64,000 nucleotides of DNA, taken from NCBI GenBank assembly GCA_010645155.1, contig CM021315.1, positions 4,791,811-4,855,810 of the forward strand. The letters are read 5' to 3'. Source of the DNA: Tigriopus japonicus. Its lineage: Eukaryota > Arthropoda > Copepoda > Harpacticoida > Harpacticidae. A program made the translations under genes and the position numbers. Below are positions 21,231-36,182 of the stretch, piece by piece (positions within the stretch are counted from its first letter, which is position 1; the number at the start of each line of letters is the position of its first letter). The notes beneath the pieces were generated by a model. The model saw only the letters and a list, made by a program, of their open reading frames with translations, had not been told where the DNA came from and searched no databases.

Positions 21231-22113
21231 CCAGTTAACGCACTCCAAGAGGTACGAAATATTGACTTAACTTTGCTTTGGCCGGCAAAAAAAAATCAGC
21301 AAAGTTATTAGTTCCAAGGTATGCCCAAAATGAGTAGCTGTCGAGCACACATTGGAAAAAGGACGCCATCACTGGACCAAAAAAAATATTAGGGGCCAAT
21401 CGAATCTGTCTGAATATATCCTTCGTTTTCATAGCTAATTCGCTGTATCCCAGCATCATGATTAATTAAAACCGCCAAATTCCGTAAAGGGCGATGGGTG
21501 AGACACTGTCATTTCCTCCATGAAGAGTATGACTTAATTTTATGTTTGAGTTTTTTGGTCCTTCAGTCTAGTGAAGCTTCATTAGTTTATATTTGGCGAC
21601 ACAGTAAATATGTTCGCTAACAAGCCGGTCGATGAAAACTGAGGACATACGGTAGAAACAAATGAACTGGTGTTATTTTAAGTTTCAGTTTTATTTCATA
21701 GGACTGAATTTGGTGAAGAACGCATCCTAATCCGCTCATGAGACAAATTGCAAACGTAAATGATTGCAATTTATGAAATAATAACTTGGAGGGTTTTCCT
21801 CCCACCAAAAAAAAAGAAGATAAACTAATCCTAATGATTGGATGGAGAGCAAATTCTTAAATACTGAGTTATTTCCATGGCTTTTCTTTAAAGGGGTAGG
21901 AGGCCCGGTGGGTCGATATTCGAATATCGGTCGATACAAGGTTTGTTTTGAGCCATTTGATTTACCGGTGCACAAACCATGTGCCAATTATTACACATTA
22001 GATCATTTGAGATGGGGTAAGGTTGGCGCACGACACGGAAGATTCACTTGAGACGTTTGCATAGCAAAATGTGATGGATCTCCGGGAAACATATCTAGCC
22101 TTGGAAGATTGAT
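21231..22113. other. Convergent spacer before ARID4 3' end
   Basis: I see no gene and no clear repeat. It should contain the ARID4 3' UTR at its right end. Confidence 0.4.
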
Positions 22114-25100
22114 TTAGGCCACGGCTTCAACCACGGCAGCTCCTGCACTCGAATTGGCATTATTCGCGGCAGAAGCTTTCTCCGACTTTTCTCGCTCCTT
22201 CCTCTTCATCTTTTTCCGTCTTCGCTCAACTTGAGCCAGATCGCTTTTCACATTCAGATAAGTCTTCCGAAGACGATCGATACTCTCTTGGAGTTTGGAG
22301 ACTCTTTCCTTTGAGGTCATGGTGTCATCTGAAATCATAAAGATAGCACGTCTTAATGAAAGCTCGGCATATTACAATCGTGTTTTGGATAAACTTACTT
22401 AGATCGACGAAAAAGTTGTACTTGGAAGCCTTGGGTGGACGTTGAGTCAAGGCGGTCAGGGCGTCATTGTCGAGATTGCCCAAAGAGGCTAAAGCGGGAT
22501 CTTTGGGTTCTTCACAATCGTCGGTCTCGTCATCCAGAGCAGTACTTCCACGGGTACTGCTCATGACACGACTAGAACTATACCTTCCACGCCCTGAACG
22601 ACTGCCCCGCAACGCAGCTTCACGGGTTTTACGTTGTTTCCGTTTGGCACTGTGAGCCGGGGAATTGGGTGCCTTCCTCTTGGGTCTTCTCGTTTCACTC
22701 GTGACCGAGCCTCCGTCCATATCTAGACGAGAATCCTCACTTTCGGGCTCTTTCCGACCACTGAGGCTGTCCATATCGACCTCAGAGGACTCTGCCGGAG
22801 ATTTGGGCGTATCAGCCGGAATCCGCGAATCCGAAGGCGATTGAGAGGCACTCGACGATTCCAGGGGATCTTCCCGAGTCTCTTCATACTTGCTGGCGAC
22901 TTTAGGCGCGGGTTTGCTGTTGTTCATCGAGTGTCCAACGGGTTCGGCGGGAGGTTTGTGAGCTTGTTTGATTGGTTCCTTTTTGTCGATCTCTTTCTTG
23001 GGTTCGGAAGGCCCCGGAATGGATTCAGGCACAGAGGCAAAGGGCATTTCCAGTCGAGATGAGGAGGCTTTAGTGACTTTGACCAAGGGTTCAGTTGGGA
23101 TAGAGGACGGATGAACCGGACTACCGGGAATGGTCTCACCACAAGCCAAATCCAGATCCTCTTGAAGCTCTTCTTTCTTGACTTTCTTTTTGCTCGGTTT
23201 ATCGTCGATGAGGAGTTCGCCAGGGGAGACATCTCCTTCAGAACCTCTTTTATTTCCCACCGAACTCGTCGAAGCCATTGCTCCACCCCCAAATAAGCCC
23301 TTCACATTCGGTCCCTTGGATGAGTTATTCCCCAAAGCCGTTCCAACAGGCTCAACACCCGGAGAAGGGCCTCTCGATCGCCCACTAACAGTTGACGACA
23401 GATTAAGGCTATTGGCGAGATTGGATTTTTCGTCCTCGGAGTTGAGATCGGATTCCGATTCGGACGCCACTAACTCGGAGCTATTGGGTTTCCGAGGCGT
23501 TTTTCGTTTTTTTGTACTGAATTTTCGGTGAGGACCGGGTGTGCTAGCTCCGGATGCTTGCGGTTTGGAAGAGGAGGAAGCACTCCTTGGACTACTTTCG
23601 GCACCCGATACTTGAGTGGTGGAAGATTTCGAGTCCTCTCGACTATCAGAATAGTCGGATGCAGTACTATCGGTTTTGCACTCTTTTGACGGCGATTTGC
23701 TTGGAGATCTTGCTCCAATGTCCAGAGGAGCTCCGGACAATTGAACACCCGAGATTTGGACACCAGACATGGGAGTCGTCCGCATGGCGGATAAGAATGG
23801 AAACAATTCCTGTTGTTTCTTAGTGAGATTAAGCACGGGCTTGCCACCTTGCAGATCTTCAGAGACGACCGTGTCCATATCAAAGGCCTCTTCCTCGGGT
23901 TCATCCTTGGGTTCATCCTTCACATCGGGCGTTTCATCAGGCTGTGAATTGGGTTTGCAAGTTTCGATCTCCGAATTGGGCTCGATAGCAACCTTGGCCA
24001 CGGGGTTATTCAGTGTTGTTACAGCGGCTTTTTCCGTCTCTTCTGTTGGTGATTGAACGGGTGTTGAAATTAGATCTGGCTTCTTTTCTTCTTTCTCGGT
24101 GTCATCGGAACTTGTAGCTAATTTGGTGACATCCGAAAGCCCAGATCTATTTCCCGTTTTGTTCGATCCCGTTCTAGACGTCCGTAAATTCTTCTTGCCA
24201 CCTTCGTCGGAACTGGACTCGGCAGAATCCGATTCCCTCTTAGATCTCGTACTTACAGAGCTATTAGCCGGTCCTTTTTTCTTTGATTCACTTTTGACAT
24301 CGGATGAAGTTTCTTTGAGACCGGCTTTTTTAGCTAGCGAAGCCAATGATGGAGCACTTTCAGCGGTAGTTGTTGTAGGTACAGCGTTTGAAGAGATGGT
24401 AGAGGCAGTTGGAGGACCAGGAGCTTTACCCGGAGTACTTGTATTCCGCGATTCATCTAATGGCACGGGTTCTTTGAAGGCATACGGATCTTCTTCCTCA
24501 TCTTCCTCGGAACGTCCTTTTGATGCTTTACTACTCGACTTTCCACGTTCTTTTTTGCCCGATGAGGTCAATTGGCGAGTAGTGGCACGATCACGGGATC
24601 GACTGGGCCGATTACCCACCACGGACCCACTGTCACTACTTTTTTCGTCACTTTCGTCTTGAGCTTGTAGATTGGCTGGTTGGGATTGCTGTTTGGGTGT
24701 GGAAGGTCCGCTTTTGCGGGTTCTTTTGGTCTTGGATGGAGTGGCAGGTAGGTCTGGTTTGGTCGTTTCCGTGACATCTTTTTCCACATCGATCTCGTCA
24801 TTCTCGCTCTCATCTTTATTGGGACCTCCAGCTGAGTGAGCTGGACGTTTGCGACCACTTCGGCGACCTTCAGAGCCGGTTTGGCTCGAGTTCAGTCGGC
24901 GACTTTTCCTTGCATTGGCCCCGGACTCTCCGTCGGCTTCCTCCTCACTCTCTTCGGACTCCTTTTTGATGGAACTTCGACTGGATTGTCGTTTCAAAGC
25001 GGGCGATCCGGTTCGAGATCCACCTCTGGATTGAGATGGAGTGCTGGCGCGAGAATCATTGGCGTTGTTCTTGGTGGAAGAGGGAGTGGTGGGCGTGGAC

Positions 25101-28100
25101 AACTTTCGACTTCCGCGACCCGAGGCCTGAAAAAAGATGAACAGGATTAAAAAAAGTGTTTTATATTTGTATGTCATTGTGCAATGAAACTCGAACATTT
25201 CCACGGCAATCTAGGTGGTTATTTCCGTCAAATACCTTGCAATGTAACCGAATGAAACCTATTCAAGGACCCAAAAGAGTTTTTGAGCGAGAGACCAAAG
25301 CATAAAAATGAATTGGATTTCACTAAATCTTAAAGACAAATCATGACTAGACTAGGCGAATTGTTTGGGTCAGATGATATTTGAAGTTGAAGTGTGGACC
25401 AAATATTTTGTAATGTAAACTAATAAAAAATTCCTTTTAACTTAAAATGTCGGGAGTGAAAAAAAAATAAAAAATATAGCTTGAGGCAAGTCCGTTCCTG
25501 GATAGGACCAAAACAAAGCGAGTAAATGTGCAATGATGTAGGAAGAAATAAAATGAAATACAAATATCTCGACAATTGCATTCTTACCTTGTCCTTGTTG
25601 TTTGAGGCTCCCGTTGGTTCTTTTTCTTTGGAGGCCTTGTCATCCTTCTTCGAGGTTCTGGGTTCTTTTTTGGCACTCGTGGAGTCGTTGGAAGAGTCAT
25701 TGAGCTTAGCTATGGAACCTCCCCCCGATGAGGCACTGGAAGAAGAGGCACCTTCGGTTGGTTGGACTCGAGTGGTCCAACTACTCTTGAGGCGTTCTTT
25801 CGACCATGAAAGATTCTCGGCAATCTTGGAACGTTTCACCCACTCATCGTACCGTGCATTCCAGCCTTGGTAATGCACCAGGTACTTGGGCCACCTCTCA
25901 CCGGTCTTGGGTTCACGAATCTTGATAACTTTGGCTTCATAAACTTGGTTGTGGCGGTAGTAGACCTTGATCTTATCACCGACCTCGACATTCACATGAT
26001 CTGGCAGGTCTTGCTTCTCGTTGGCCACGGGCGTGTCATCCTCGTCATCCAAAGGCGGTGGTTTGTCTTGGGGATTCTTTTTCTTCACGAGCTTCTTACG
26101 ACCGCCTTTGGATTTGGAACTTCCCGAAGTGGGGGCCATATTCATATCGGTGCTGGATTTCGAGTCCTCGGGATCTTGACCATAGACGGGACTATCTCTT
26201 GGATTCTTCTTCTCACCTTTCTTGGGCGGCTCATTGACATTGGGCGTTGTTGGTGGAGGTGGACGACCATCTTCTTCGGGATCTTCTTCATCGTCATCCT
26301 CGCCTTCGTCGTCATCGATCTCTTTCTCTTCCGACGGTTTCTCCTCTTCCTTGATGATCTCTTTGTCTTTGGCCTTCCCACTTCCGGACGGTTTGGTTTG
26401 TAACTTGCGAGCTTCATTTTCCGTGTCCTTATCTCGGTCCATTCGAACAATGGGCCGTCGACTCTCATCTCCGATATTGTCCTTTTGAGCCTTGACTTGC
26501 ATGGCAGCAGCGAGGCTTGAAGTGGAATCTCGTCGAGGACGTGTGGCCATCTTGGTTTCTTCGACTTTCTTGGCCACGGAAACACTTGAATCTTCCTCTT
26601 TCTTGAGCTTTTCAGCTTTGCTTGTGGGCGGTTCCTTGTTGTTGGAAGTCTTATCCGCCTTACTCTTCTTGGCCGAGGGTTCCTTTTTGTCTTCCTCACT
26701 CTTCGAATCTCGACTGGGCGTGATATCCCGCTTCAAAGCGGTCATCAATCCCCCTGCCGTTTCATCTTGAGAGCCGATACTCGATTTATCACTCTCGTTC
26801 TCGGCATTGGACTCGGATTTGGATCCTCCCGAGCGATGCTTGCCTCGGATTTGAACTCTCGAACTGGTTTGTTTGGAACTGGTCTGGATCATGGTACAAC
26901 CCAAGGTCTTGTTGAGTTCCTCAAAACTGAGCAGGTAACGCTTGTAGTGAACTCGGACCTGATTAGTGCACCACGTGGTCTCAAAGCCCAATTTCGAGGC
27001 CACTTGTCGCCACAAGTTGTTGTTGGTGACGCGGGTGTGACCGCCCAATTTGTACACGACCTTGAAGAGCATGAACAGGTCCAATTCTTTACTACCGATG
27101 GTGGGCGTACGATTGATGGGCGATCCTCGATCTTCCATGTGCTTGTACAACTCGGCTACCAACTTGTCCTTGTCCTCTTGAGTTTCGTTCTCCTCCTCAT
27201 CGGCTAAACTTTCCGTCTCCGATGATTCCGTTGTGCTCTCCTCGCCCATGTTAAAGAGCACTTCCCGATCCCACAATGGCGGGAGTTCTTCCTTATTGAT
27301 GTACGTCACGGCTTTCTCAATGGCCTCTTTGAGCGACGCCACATCGCTCTTCCGCGGCGAGTCCCGATGGAATTTCTGAGTATCTTTCTTGGACACCGTA
27401 TAATACCGTCCATCCTTGAAGGATCGAATTAGGAACTCTTCCTTGGTGTCAATCTTGCCCTGTCCCGAAGCCGAAGGAGCCACAATCAGGGCGGGGAACC
27501 AGGATTCACGGGCTTTGCTCTTCTTGTCCGTGTTCTCAGCCCAAACGACACGCCCGATATTGGCCAGATACGAGGATGGAATGACCGTATCCTCACTCCC
27601 GGAGGAACTGCCTTCATCATCCGATTCGGGTCCGGCTCCACCTCGAGCCCAACCCTTTTTCCGTCGTGATCCCGACACAGGCGTGCTAAAATGCTCGGGA
27701 TGCGTGAGCGGCAAATTATCCAAGGACTCACTGGCGTTGTAATGCTTGCCACTCTTCATACATAAGGCATTCCGGCGGAGAGTCGTGATATCGCCATCAT
27801 CGAACACCACCGTATATTGGCTTTGATCCTGGAAGCATAACATCAATAAAACTTTAGTAACCATCGCAGATATGGGTTTTTATTCATTACTGATATCAAA
27901 ATTATAAAATCTACTCTAAAGGACAATCAAAGTTGGATATGAATACTCGATGAAAAGTATTATTGTGAAGACCAAAGTTTACACTCACTTCTCTTGTAAA
28001 AAGAGTAACATTGGTGCTGACAGGCAAAATTATTACATCTTGTCTGTATTAGAGGCCCTCAACAACTCCAAATATTAGTCACTGCAGTCACAGTTTGGAG

Positions 28101-28827
28101 GATTTAAAGAACACTCGGTAATATAAAGACTCCTGAGATAAAGATATTTTACGTTTAGCGTTTTACATCCTCTTGAGAAAAGACGACCCTTCATCTAAGA
28201 ATAATGCATGCTGAAGAACAATAAAATGTCACTTGGATGTAGATTACCCAATAAACCAAATGTAAGGTATCACGAGTTATTCTCGATAATCTGATCGTGA
28301 AACTCTGAAAAACACCCATAAACACATCCATTCTAATATCCTAATCTAACCGTAAGGTTACCAACCTTCCAATGATTTCGAATTCCTGGCCAATTTCACC
28401 ATCCTACTCTCATCTAGCATCTTCCCAAGCTCAATGCTCGTGACCTTTCCCCGTTCTCATGCTCAATTGGCCCAAATCCCGTCTTGAACCGCCTTCATTA
28501 CCTGAATCTTGTTGATGACGGCCTCGATGTACTCTTGTTTATCGGGATGTTTGGCCTTGACCGTGGCTCCCACCACCAGATTCGAGCCCGGAGGGCTGAC
28601 CTGCACGTACTCATCCGACAAGGTGGTGCTGCCCAAGCCCGAGCTAAAGGTCACCCGACATTTCACCTGCTTGACCACCGAGCGCACCTTGGCCTCACAA
28701 AAGGCCCCTTTGTACTTGGCTGAGACCTGGGTTCCGATGGCCAACGTGGCCGGAGCGGGTTCATGCTGAAAAAAATCATGATTAGTCACTCTTAGTGTCC
28801 AATCTCATCAGTCAAACTTACCATCAT
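22114..28827 (-). CDS. ARID4: ARID4 (RBP1-type) Sin3/HDAC chromatin adaptor
   Basis: Five minus-strand exons: 28827-28822, 28765-28502, 27828-25588, 25126-22399 and 22328-22114. All phases agree and give about 1817 residues, longer than the ~1260-1310 of human ARID4A/B. ARID4 proteins bridge RB and DNA to the SIN3-HDAC co-repressor in the nucleus. Visible domains: an N-terminal Tudor-like region (VSAKYKGAFCEAKVR to YTVVFDDGD), an RBB1NT-like region (WFPALIVAPS, LIRSFKDGRYYTV), the ARID (ELYKHMEDRGSPINRTP, LFMLFKVVYKLGGHTRV), a chromo-barrel near residues 710-785 (VYYRHNQVYEAKV, YLVHYQGWNARYDEWVKRSK) and a C-terminal coiled coil (LQESIDRLRKTYLNVKSDLA, then RRRKKMKRKERE) as in the vertebrate proteins. 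Exon 4 is a 909-codon Ser/Lys/Glu-rich disordered expansion. Long open frames on the other strand are shadows of this composition. Exon 1 is only ATGATG. Confidence 0.92.
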
Positions 28828-30369
28828 GTCCGTTGGGAGATGGTTAAGGCAGGCGGGTCTTCCGGAGCAACATGATTATCCTCGCACATTCAGCAAACAC
28901 TCACTCACTTTGACTACTTACTCACTCAGAGTCACAGTTGTAGTAGAAGTAGATGACCAAATTCTGGACCGAGCAACGAGCGAGTCCTTTGCATCAATCC
29001 AGCTGCTGTTCCTCAAGCTGCCAAAGCCCAACTGACAGCCTGAGTTTGGGCTTGAGGCGAGTAGGCGCTGCGCCGGCCCGTAAGTTCATGAAAGCGGGAG
29101 TGAAGTTTTGGCGTTCGAGAAGAAAGAGAATTGGACACACACAACATTGGACGGTTCCATTTCAGACTTGGACAGGGGGATGGGCTGCATTTGTTGGGGA
29201 GGGGGCATGGCCATGAATTCTAGGTTAGTTATGTGTATTTTTGGGACAGCCGGTTGTTTTGCTTTAGCTTTACGTTTTTATAAAGGTTGGTGTGGGTTAT
29301 GTTAGATTAAAAAGAGTATGTTGGATGGAAACGAGACGAGACATAGTGAGTCAGCCAGGGTGTAACAATGGCATGACAGGTTGGATGTAAGCAGGCGTCG
29401 GGTCCCGTACAGTTAATGATGGATGGCATGCTTTAATACGGGTTTGTTTGGGATGAAAAATATGTGTTTGAGAATAAAAATGTAATGGAGGGAAGGTGAC
29501 ATCATAGCGTAAAGTAGGCCGGGGACAACGTTGGAGCCTCAAAGGGATTACCGTTGATGCTCGCTCCTCTCAAACTGCTAGAACATGCATGTTTTGGATT
29601 AAAATCTTAAGACGATTTAGGACAGCTGTTCGGATTTCGTACAATCAAAGAGTGACTTTAAATAGGAAGGCTTAGCACTCCGTTGGAAGTCAGGGCCACA
29701 AGTCTATTTTGTATGGGTCACTGCCATTGAAAGTCACCGTTGCCCAAGGTTTCTTTCCGAGTCCTTGAAAGTTTCAGGGCCACCGATCGTTTGAGGATTG
29801 AGCACTCGCTCAAGGTCAACCTCGGCGTGGAAGCGACGTCGAACTTTCTACGACCAAACTAGTACCAATTCATGCAATATCGCTAATATCTATAAAAATT
29901 AGCGTTGACTGGTCAACGTTTCCTTTCGAGTGCAGTGACCAGCTTTGGGTACTTTAAGCTAATCATTTCTGGTCTAACCCATGCTGGATTGATTGGGGAA
30001 TACAGCTGTCGCAAACCTCTCGCATATTCAGGGCTGCCAAAATTACTCAATCAGTAGCCACAAAATCACTCCAAACCACGTGACTTGCCCGATACATCAT
30101 TAGATCTTTCAAAATCAACCGTTTAAGCATTTGAAACCGCCATTGGACTACTCTGGCTTACATGAAACACCCATTTTTGTCCAACCATACCCTTTGATCT
30201 GACCGGATTCCTCTAAAATTGGCAACACTTCGTTGGCTTTTCTCATTGTCCCTCGTTGTTGAACTCAATTCATCGTGATTCGGTTTTCTGAGCCGGAAAA
30301 GCAGTGTTCGAGCCGCCCTTCTCGTAACGAACCCCTTTGTCCCGCCCACACACGCCCCTCGTCATCATC
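28828..30369. other. Divergent spacer between ARID4 and PRMT1
   Basis: Both genes start outward from this 1.5-kb region, so it holds their promoters and 5' UTRs. The part near 28.95-29.1 kb is GC-richer than its surroundings. No gene or clear repeat was recognised. Confidence 0.4.
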
Positions 30370-32943
<2,574 letters not shown>

Positions 32944-33534
32944 AGGACCTAGGCACGCCCCCCGCTCAACCTTTATTCATCGCTCGATCGATTGACCGAA
33001 AGAACGACCCTGGCCCCACCCCTACAACGAGGAGTCGATTTTCTTCGCAATCTATTGGATCATGTCAACCGCTTTCTTTTTGTCCGCTAAAATGCCAAAA
33101 CAAATTCACCGCCCCTTTTCAAAACGAACGGTCGCTCCGTTCGTCCGATCTTCCCTCACGCTTTAATTAAGTGTTTCTTTCTGATCACCGAAGAATCGTC
33201 ATGTTTTCCATCGTGAAAAAGAGTGATCAGCCTCGTCTAATCTCATACCTTTAGTTGACACGAACCTTCTTTTGTGCTCCCACTCTTCCTTCACCCTCCC
33301 CAAGTCAGTATTTTTGGTGAAGAATTCTCTTGAAGCACGATATTGGATCCTCAATCGGTAATTTTCGACAATAACTGTTCACTAGCCCAATGTGTTAGAT
33401 GGATGTACTCCTTCAAGCCATCAATTATTATTGTCATGGATGACTCAATATGACCAAAATACATTTCTCTCCACATCCAGTTGACGATATTTTTTGTTGG
33501 TTAGTTTTTTTTCTAATTATCAACATAAGAAATA
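32944..33534. other. Convergent 3' spacer PRMT1/UFSP1
   Basis: It should contain both 3' UTRs. No canonical AATAAA that I can confidently assign to either gene, and no repeat. Confidence 0.4.
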
Positions 33535-34620
33535 TCACGAGGCATCCTTGGCTTTAATTTGAGGCAAGCACATGTTATAAAACGAACTATCCACAAAATC
33601 TTCCAGTTTTCGCCAATGGATCCAATTGTGTTCGAACAGGTTCAGGTTCGTACAACTTTTACCCCAATAGTGAGGGTCCACAATCAGCAAATACTGGCAA
33701 GTAGGCGTGGCAAATGTGCCAAAGATGCCTTTGGAAGAGCAATCTTGATCGCCACCCATCATGATCGGCGACCCGAAGCGACGGAAATGCTCTTGAATGG
33801 TGGTAAAATGAGACTTGAGATCGGATCCACGGTTGATGTGGATTATCTTGCTCGGGATTTCATACAAATGGTCAATCACCATACACACCTATATAGACGC
33901 AAGAGAGGTAGTGAAAGTATCAATGTCCTTTTTCCAGTCAGTTAAATCTCAGGATTTGAATCAAACTCGTTTGCCCCTTGGTCATTAATCCACAAAATAT
34001 CTTTTGAAAGCATTCGACACTCAAACATACTCAAAGAGAAGCAAAACATGACGGATAGCACTTCCAAAAGTGAATAACAATGGCTGCATTCAGAGGGTTA
34101 AAACAAAACAAACGGTGTTTGAGAAGTTTCTTTTTTTGAATATAAGACCATGTTTTGCTCATATTTTGTTTCATCTAAGTATTCTAGTCATTTTTTCGAA
34201 TTTTTCTTCTTTTTGGATTCTTTACCTCAACACTTCCTATCCATTCTCGCGAGCCTCGAAAGGCTTCAGGCTTATCCTCTAATTTAACCAAGATATCTTG
34301 AATTTCGGGTAATGAGGGCACAGGCGGAGTATCGTTTGGATCGTTTCGCTGGAATCTGATGTAGATCACGAATTTATAATTCATGATGAATCTGTGAGCT
34401 TATTTGTTCGTTCAATAGATTACCTAATCCATGATGCAATTGTTTGCAAAGTGCGATATCCACATCCCCAACCTCGATCATCTAATCCATCGCAACCGTA
34501 ATGCCAATACTCATATGTTCCACTCACGACAGTCTTGGAAGAAGAATGGGCGGAATCCGAATCGGGATCGTTTAAATTGTCATGGGGACTCAGGATTTGG
34601 GTACGATTCCGGGACATCAT
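33535..34620 (-). CDS. UFSP1: UFSP1, UFM1-specific cysteine protease
   Basis: Three minus-strand exons: 34620-34424, 34355-34226 and 33888-33535, in phase, give 226 residues (mouse 217). UFSP1 matures the ubiquitin-fold modifier UFM1 and removes it from conjugates. Motifs: [20 protein letters not shown] around the catalytic Cys53, then [20 protein letters not shown] and GSREWIG, then [13 protein letters not shown], and VDPHYWG with the Asp and His of the active site. The end FYNMCLP matches the family. The frame is open for about 60 codons upstream of the chosen ATG pair without another start, so an extra 5' exon cannot be excluded. Splice sites: ATTAG|GTAATC ... CATCAG|ATTCC, and GTTGAG|GTAAAG ... 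ATATAG|GTGTG. Confidence 0.92.
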
Positions 34621-36182
34621 GGAGGATTCCCTACGTCGGGTTCCAAGATTGATAGACTTTACACGGGGAGATTTGCACTTAAAATGTAAGTGTTTTCGAT
34701 ATTCATGTAAGAACCGTGAAGAGTTGTGAACAAATTTATAATCTAGTATTTTTGTTATTTGTATTTGTTAAAGCCACTCCAACACCATAAGTGGTAGATG
34801 AGGAGTATTGATTGGCGAACAGGAGTATGAAAATAACGGTGGTTTATGTTGAACAAAAGCGAAGACAAGCTTCACGACTTTTTCCTTTTGATGGAGCTGA
34901 AGCATTAAAACATTGATGCTTCTTTACAACATCACATAAAATGCCCCATCCCTTGGATGATCATGATTTTTGTCTATTACGAGTGTATGCACGATTTTTT
35001 GACGGATGTCTACGCTTTTAGAGCATAACGGGGCGCCAACAACACTGATTACAAATCCTATGCTTGAAAAGTTGTCATTTTTTTAATTTTATTTTCAGAC
35101 AAATAACTTGTTCAGCAGAATGAGCTTTGGTTCTTTTTTTACCGTTTTGGTGTTTCTTTGGGTTATAATTGGCCCTTTCAACAGATTATTCTTTATCCAA
35201 TCTTTTGCGATTTGTCATCCACGTTGATTAGTGCATGCATTAAAGGCAAAAATAGAGAGGGTAACGAAGAACAGGCGATTTCGAGATTCCCGAAATAGGT
35301 ATGCGATCTTCAAAATTTACAAATTGAAAGCAAAAACCACCAACTTTGACTATAACTAATTTTGATTTCAAGTACAAACACACTTTCTACGGATATTGCA
35401 AATAAAGTGACATTTAGAAAGTTCAGATTAGAACCATTACCAAGTCTTGGCCACCTTTCATCTCTTTTCCAGCTACTCGAAACTGCTTGTTAAACATCAC
35501 AGAATTATGTTCTACTTTAAGAGATAGTGTTTTTCTTCTAAATATCAATTTTCGAAACATTTTTTACATTCAACCGGGCATTGTTCCCAAAATTTCGTGA
35601 ATTTGTTTTTTTTTAACCAACAACAAGCCGATAATTTCCACACTCACTAATGAAAGCGTTCAAAAAGATCAATTTGAACAGTTTTTTTTCAAAGAGGCCA
35701 AAATCAGATATTAGCTTCAAGAATGAAATCACTAAAGTCTTGCAAAATGAAACGGCAATATCATTATGGGTGAATTAGCAGTAATAATCTTAAGCCGGAT
35801 TAATTCTAAAACTAAAACAAAAGGATAATTTTAAAGCCGTTTCCAAAACTATCGCGCGCCTGAGTTCTTGAGTACTCATGTGATTTTATTGGCAGGGTAT
35901 CAGGGTATAAATATGATATTCATGGCCACTTCTCTCAAATCAAAGTAAAAAAGCGACATTTTAAACTTTTCTGCCACTGTTATCCTCAACTTCTGGCCAA
36001 AATAAATGCCCACCTTTGTTCTCCATTATTATGCGTTTTTTAACGGCCATCTTACCGCAAACCTCTCTCCTCTTAATCACTCTGGCCCGTTTTTGCAATC
36101 CGTGGAACAATCCCTCCGTCTGGTTCCCTCTGGTTCCAGTGAGTTTGCGAGTGGCGTGTCCCCGGCACCGGCACCACCAACC
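34621..36182. other. Divergent spacer UFSP1/ZMPSTE24
   Basis: AT-rich, with no gene or repeat recognised. It holds both promoters. An in-frame ATG at 36006 would add 59 residues to ZMPSTE24, but they have no similarity to the family, so this stretch is treated as leader. Confidence 0.4.

Noticed and set aside
24099..24662. Plus-strand frame of 187 codons opposite ARID4 exon 4
   Set aside because: It is an antisense shadow of the Ser/Lys/Glu-biased ARID4 coding sequence and has no domain or start context of its own.
25867..26403. Plus-strand frame of 178 codons, hydrophobic, opposite ARID4 exon 3
   Set aside because: The hydrophobic composition is the antisense product of acidic and basic codons in ARID4; there is no independent evidence.
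36006..36182. In-frame upstream start extending ZMPSTE24 by 59 residues
   Set aside because: The extra residues are unlike any STE24 N-terminus, while family similarity begins right after ATG 36183, which also has a good start context (ACCATGG).
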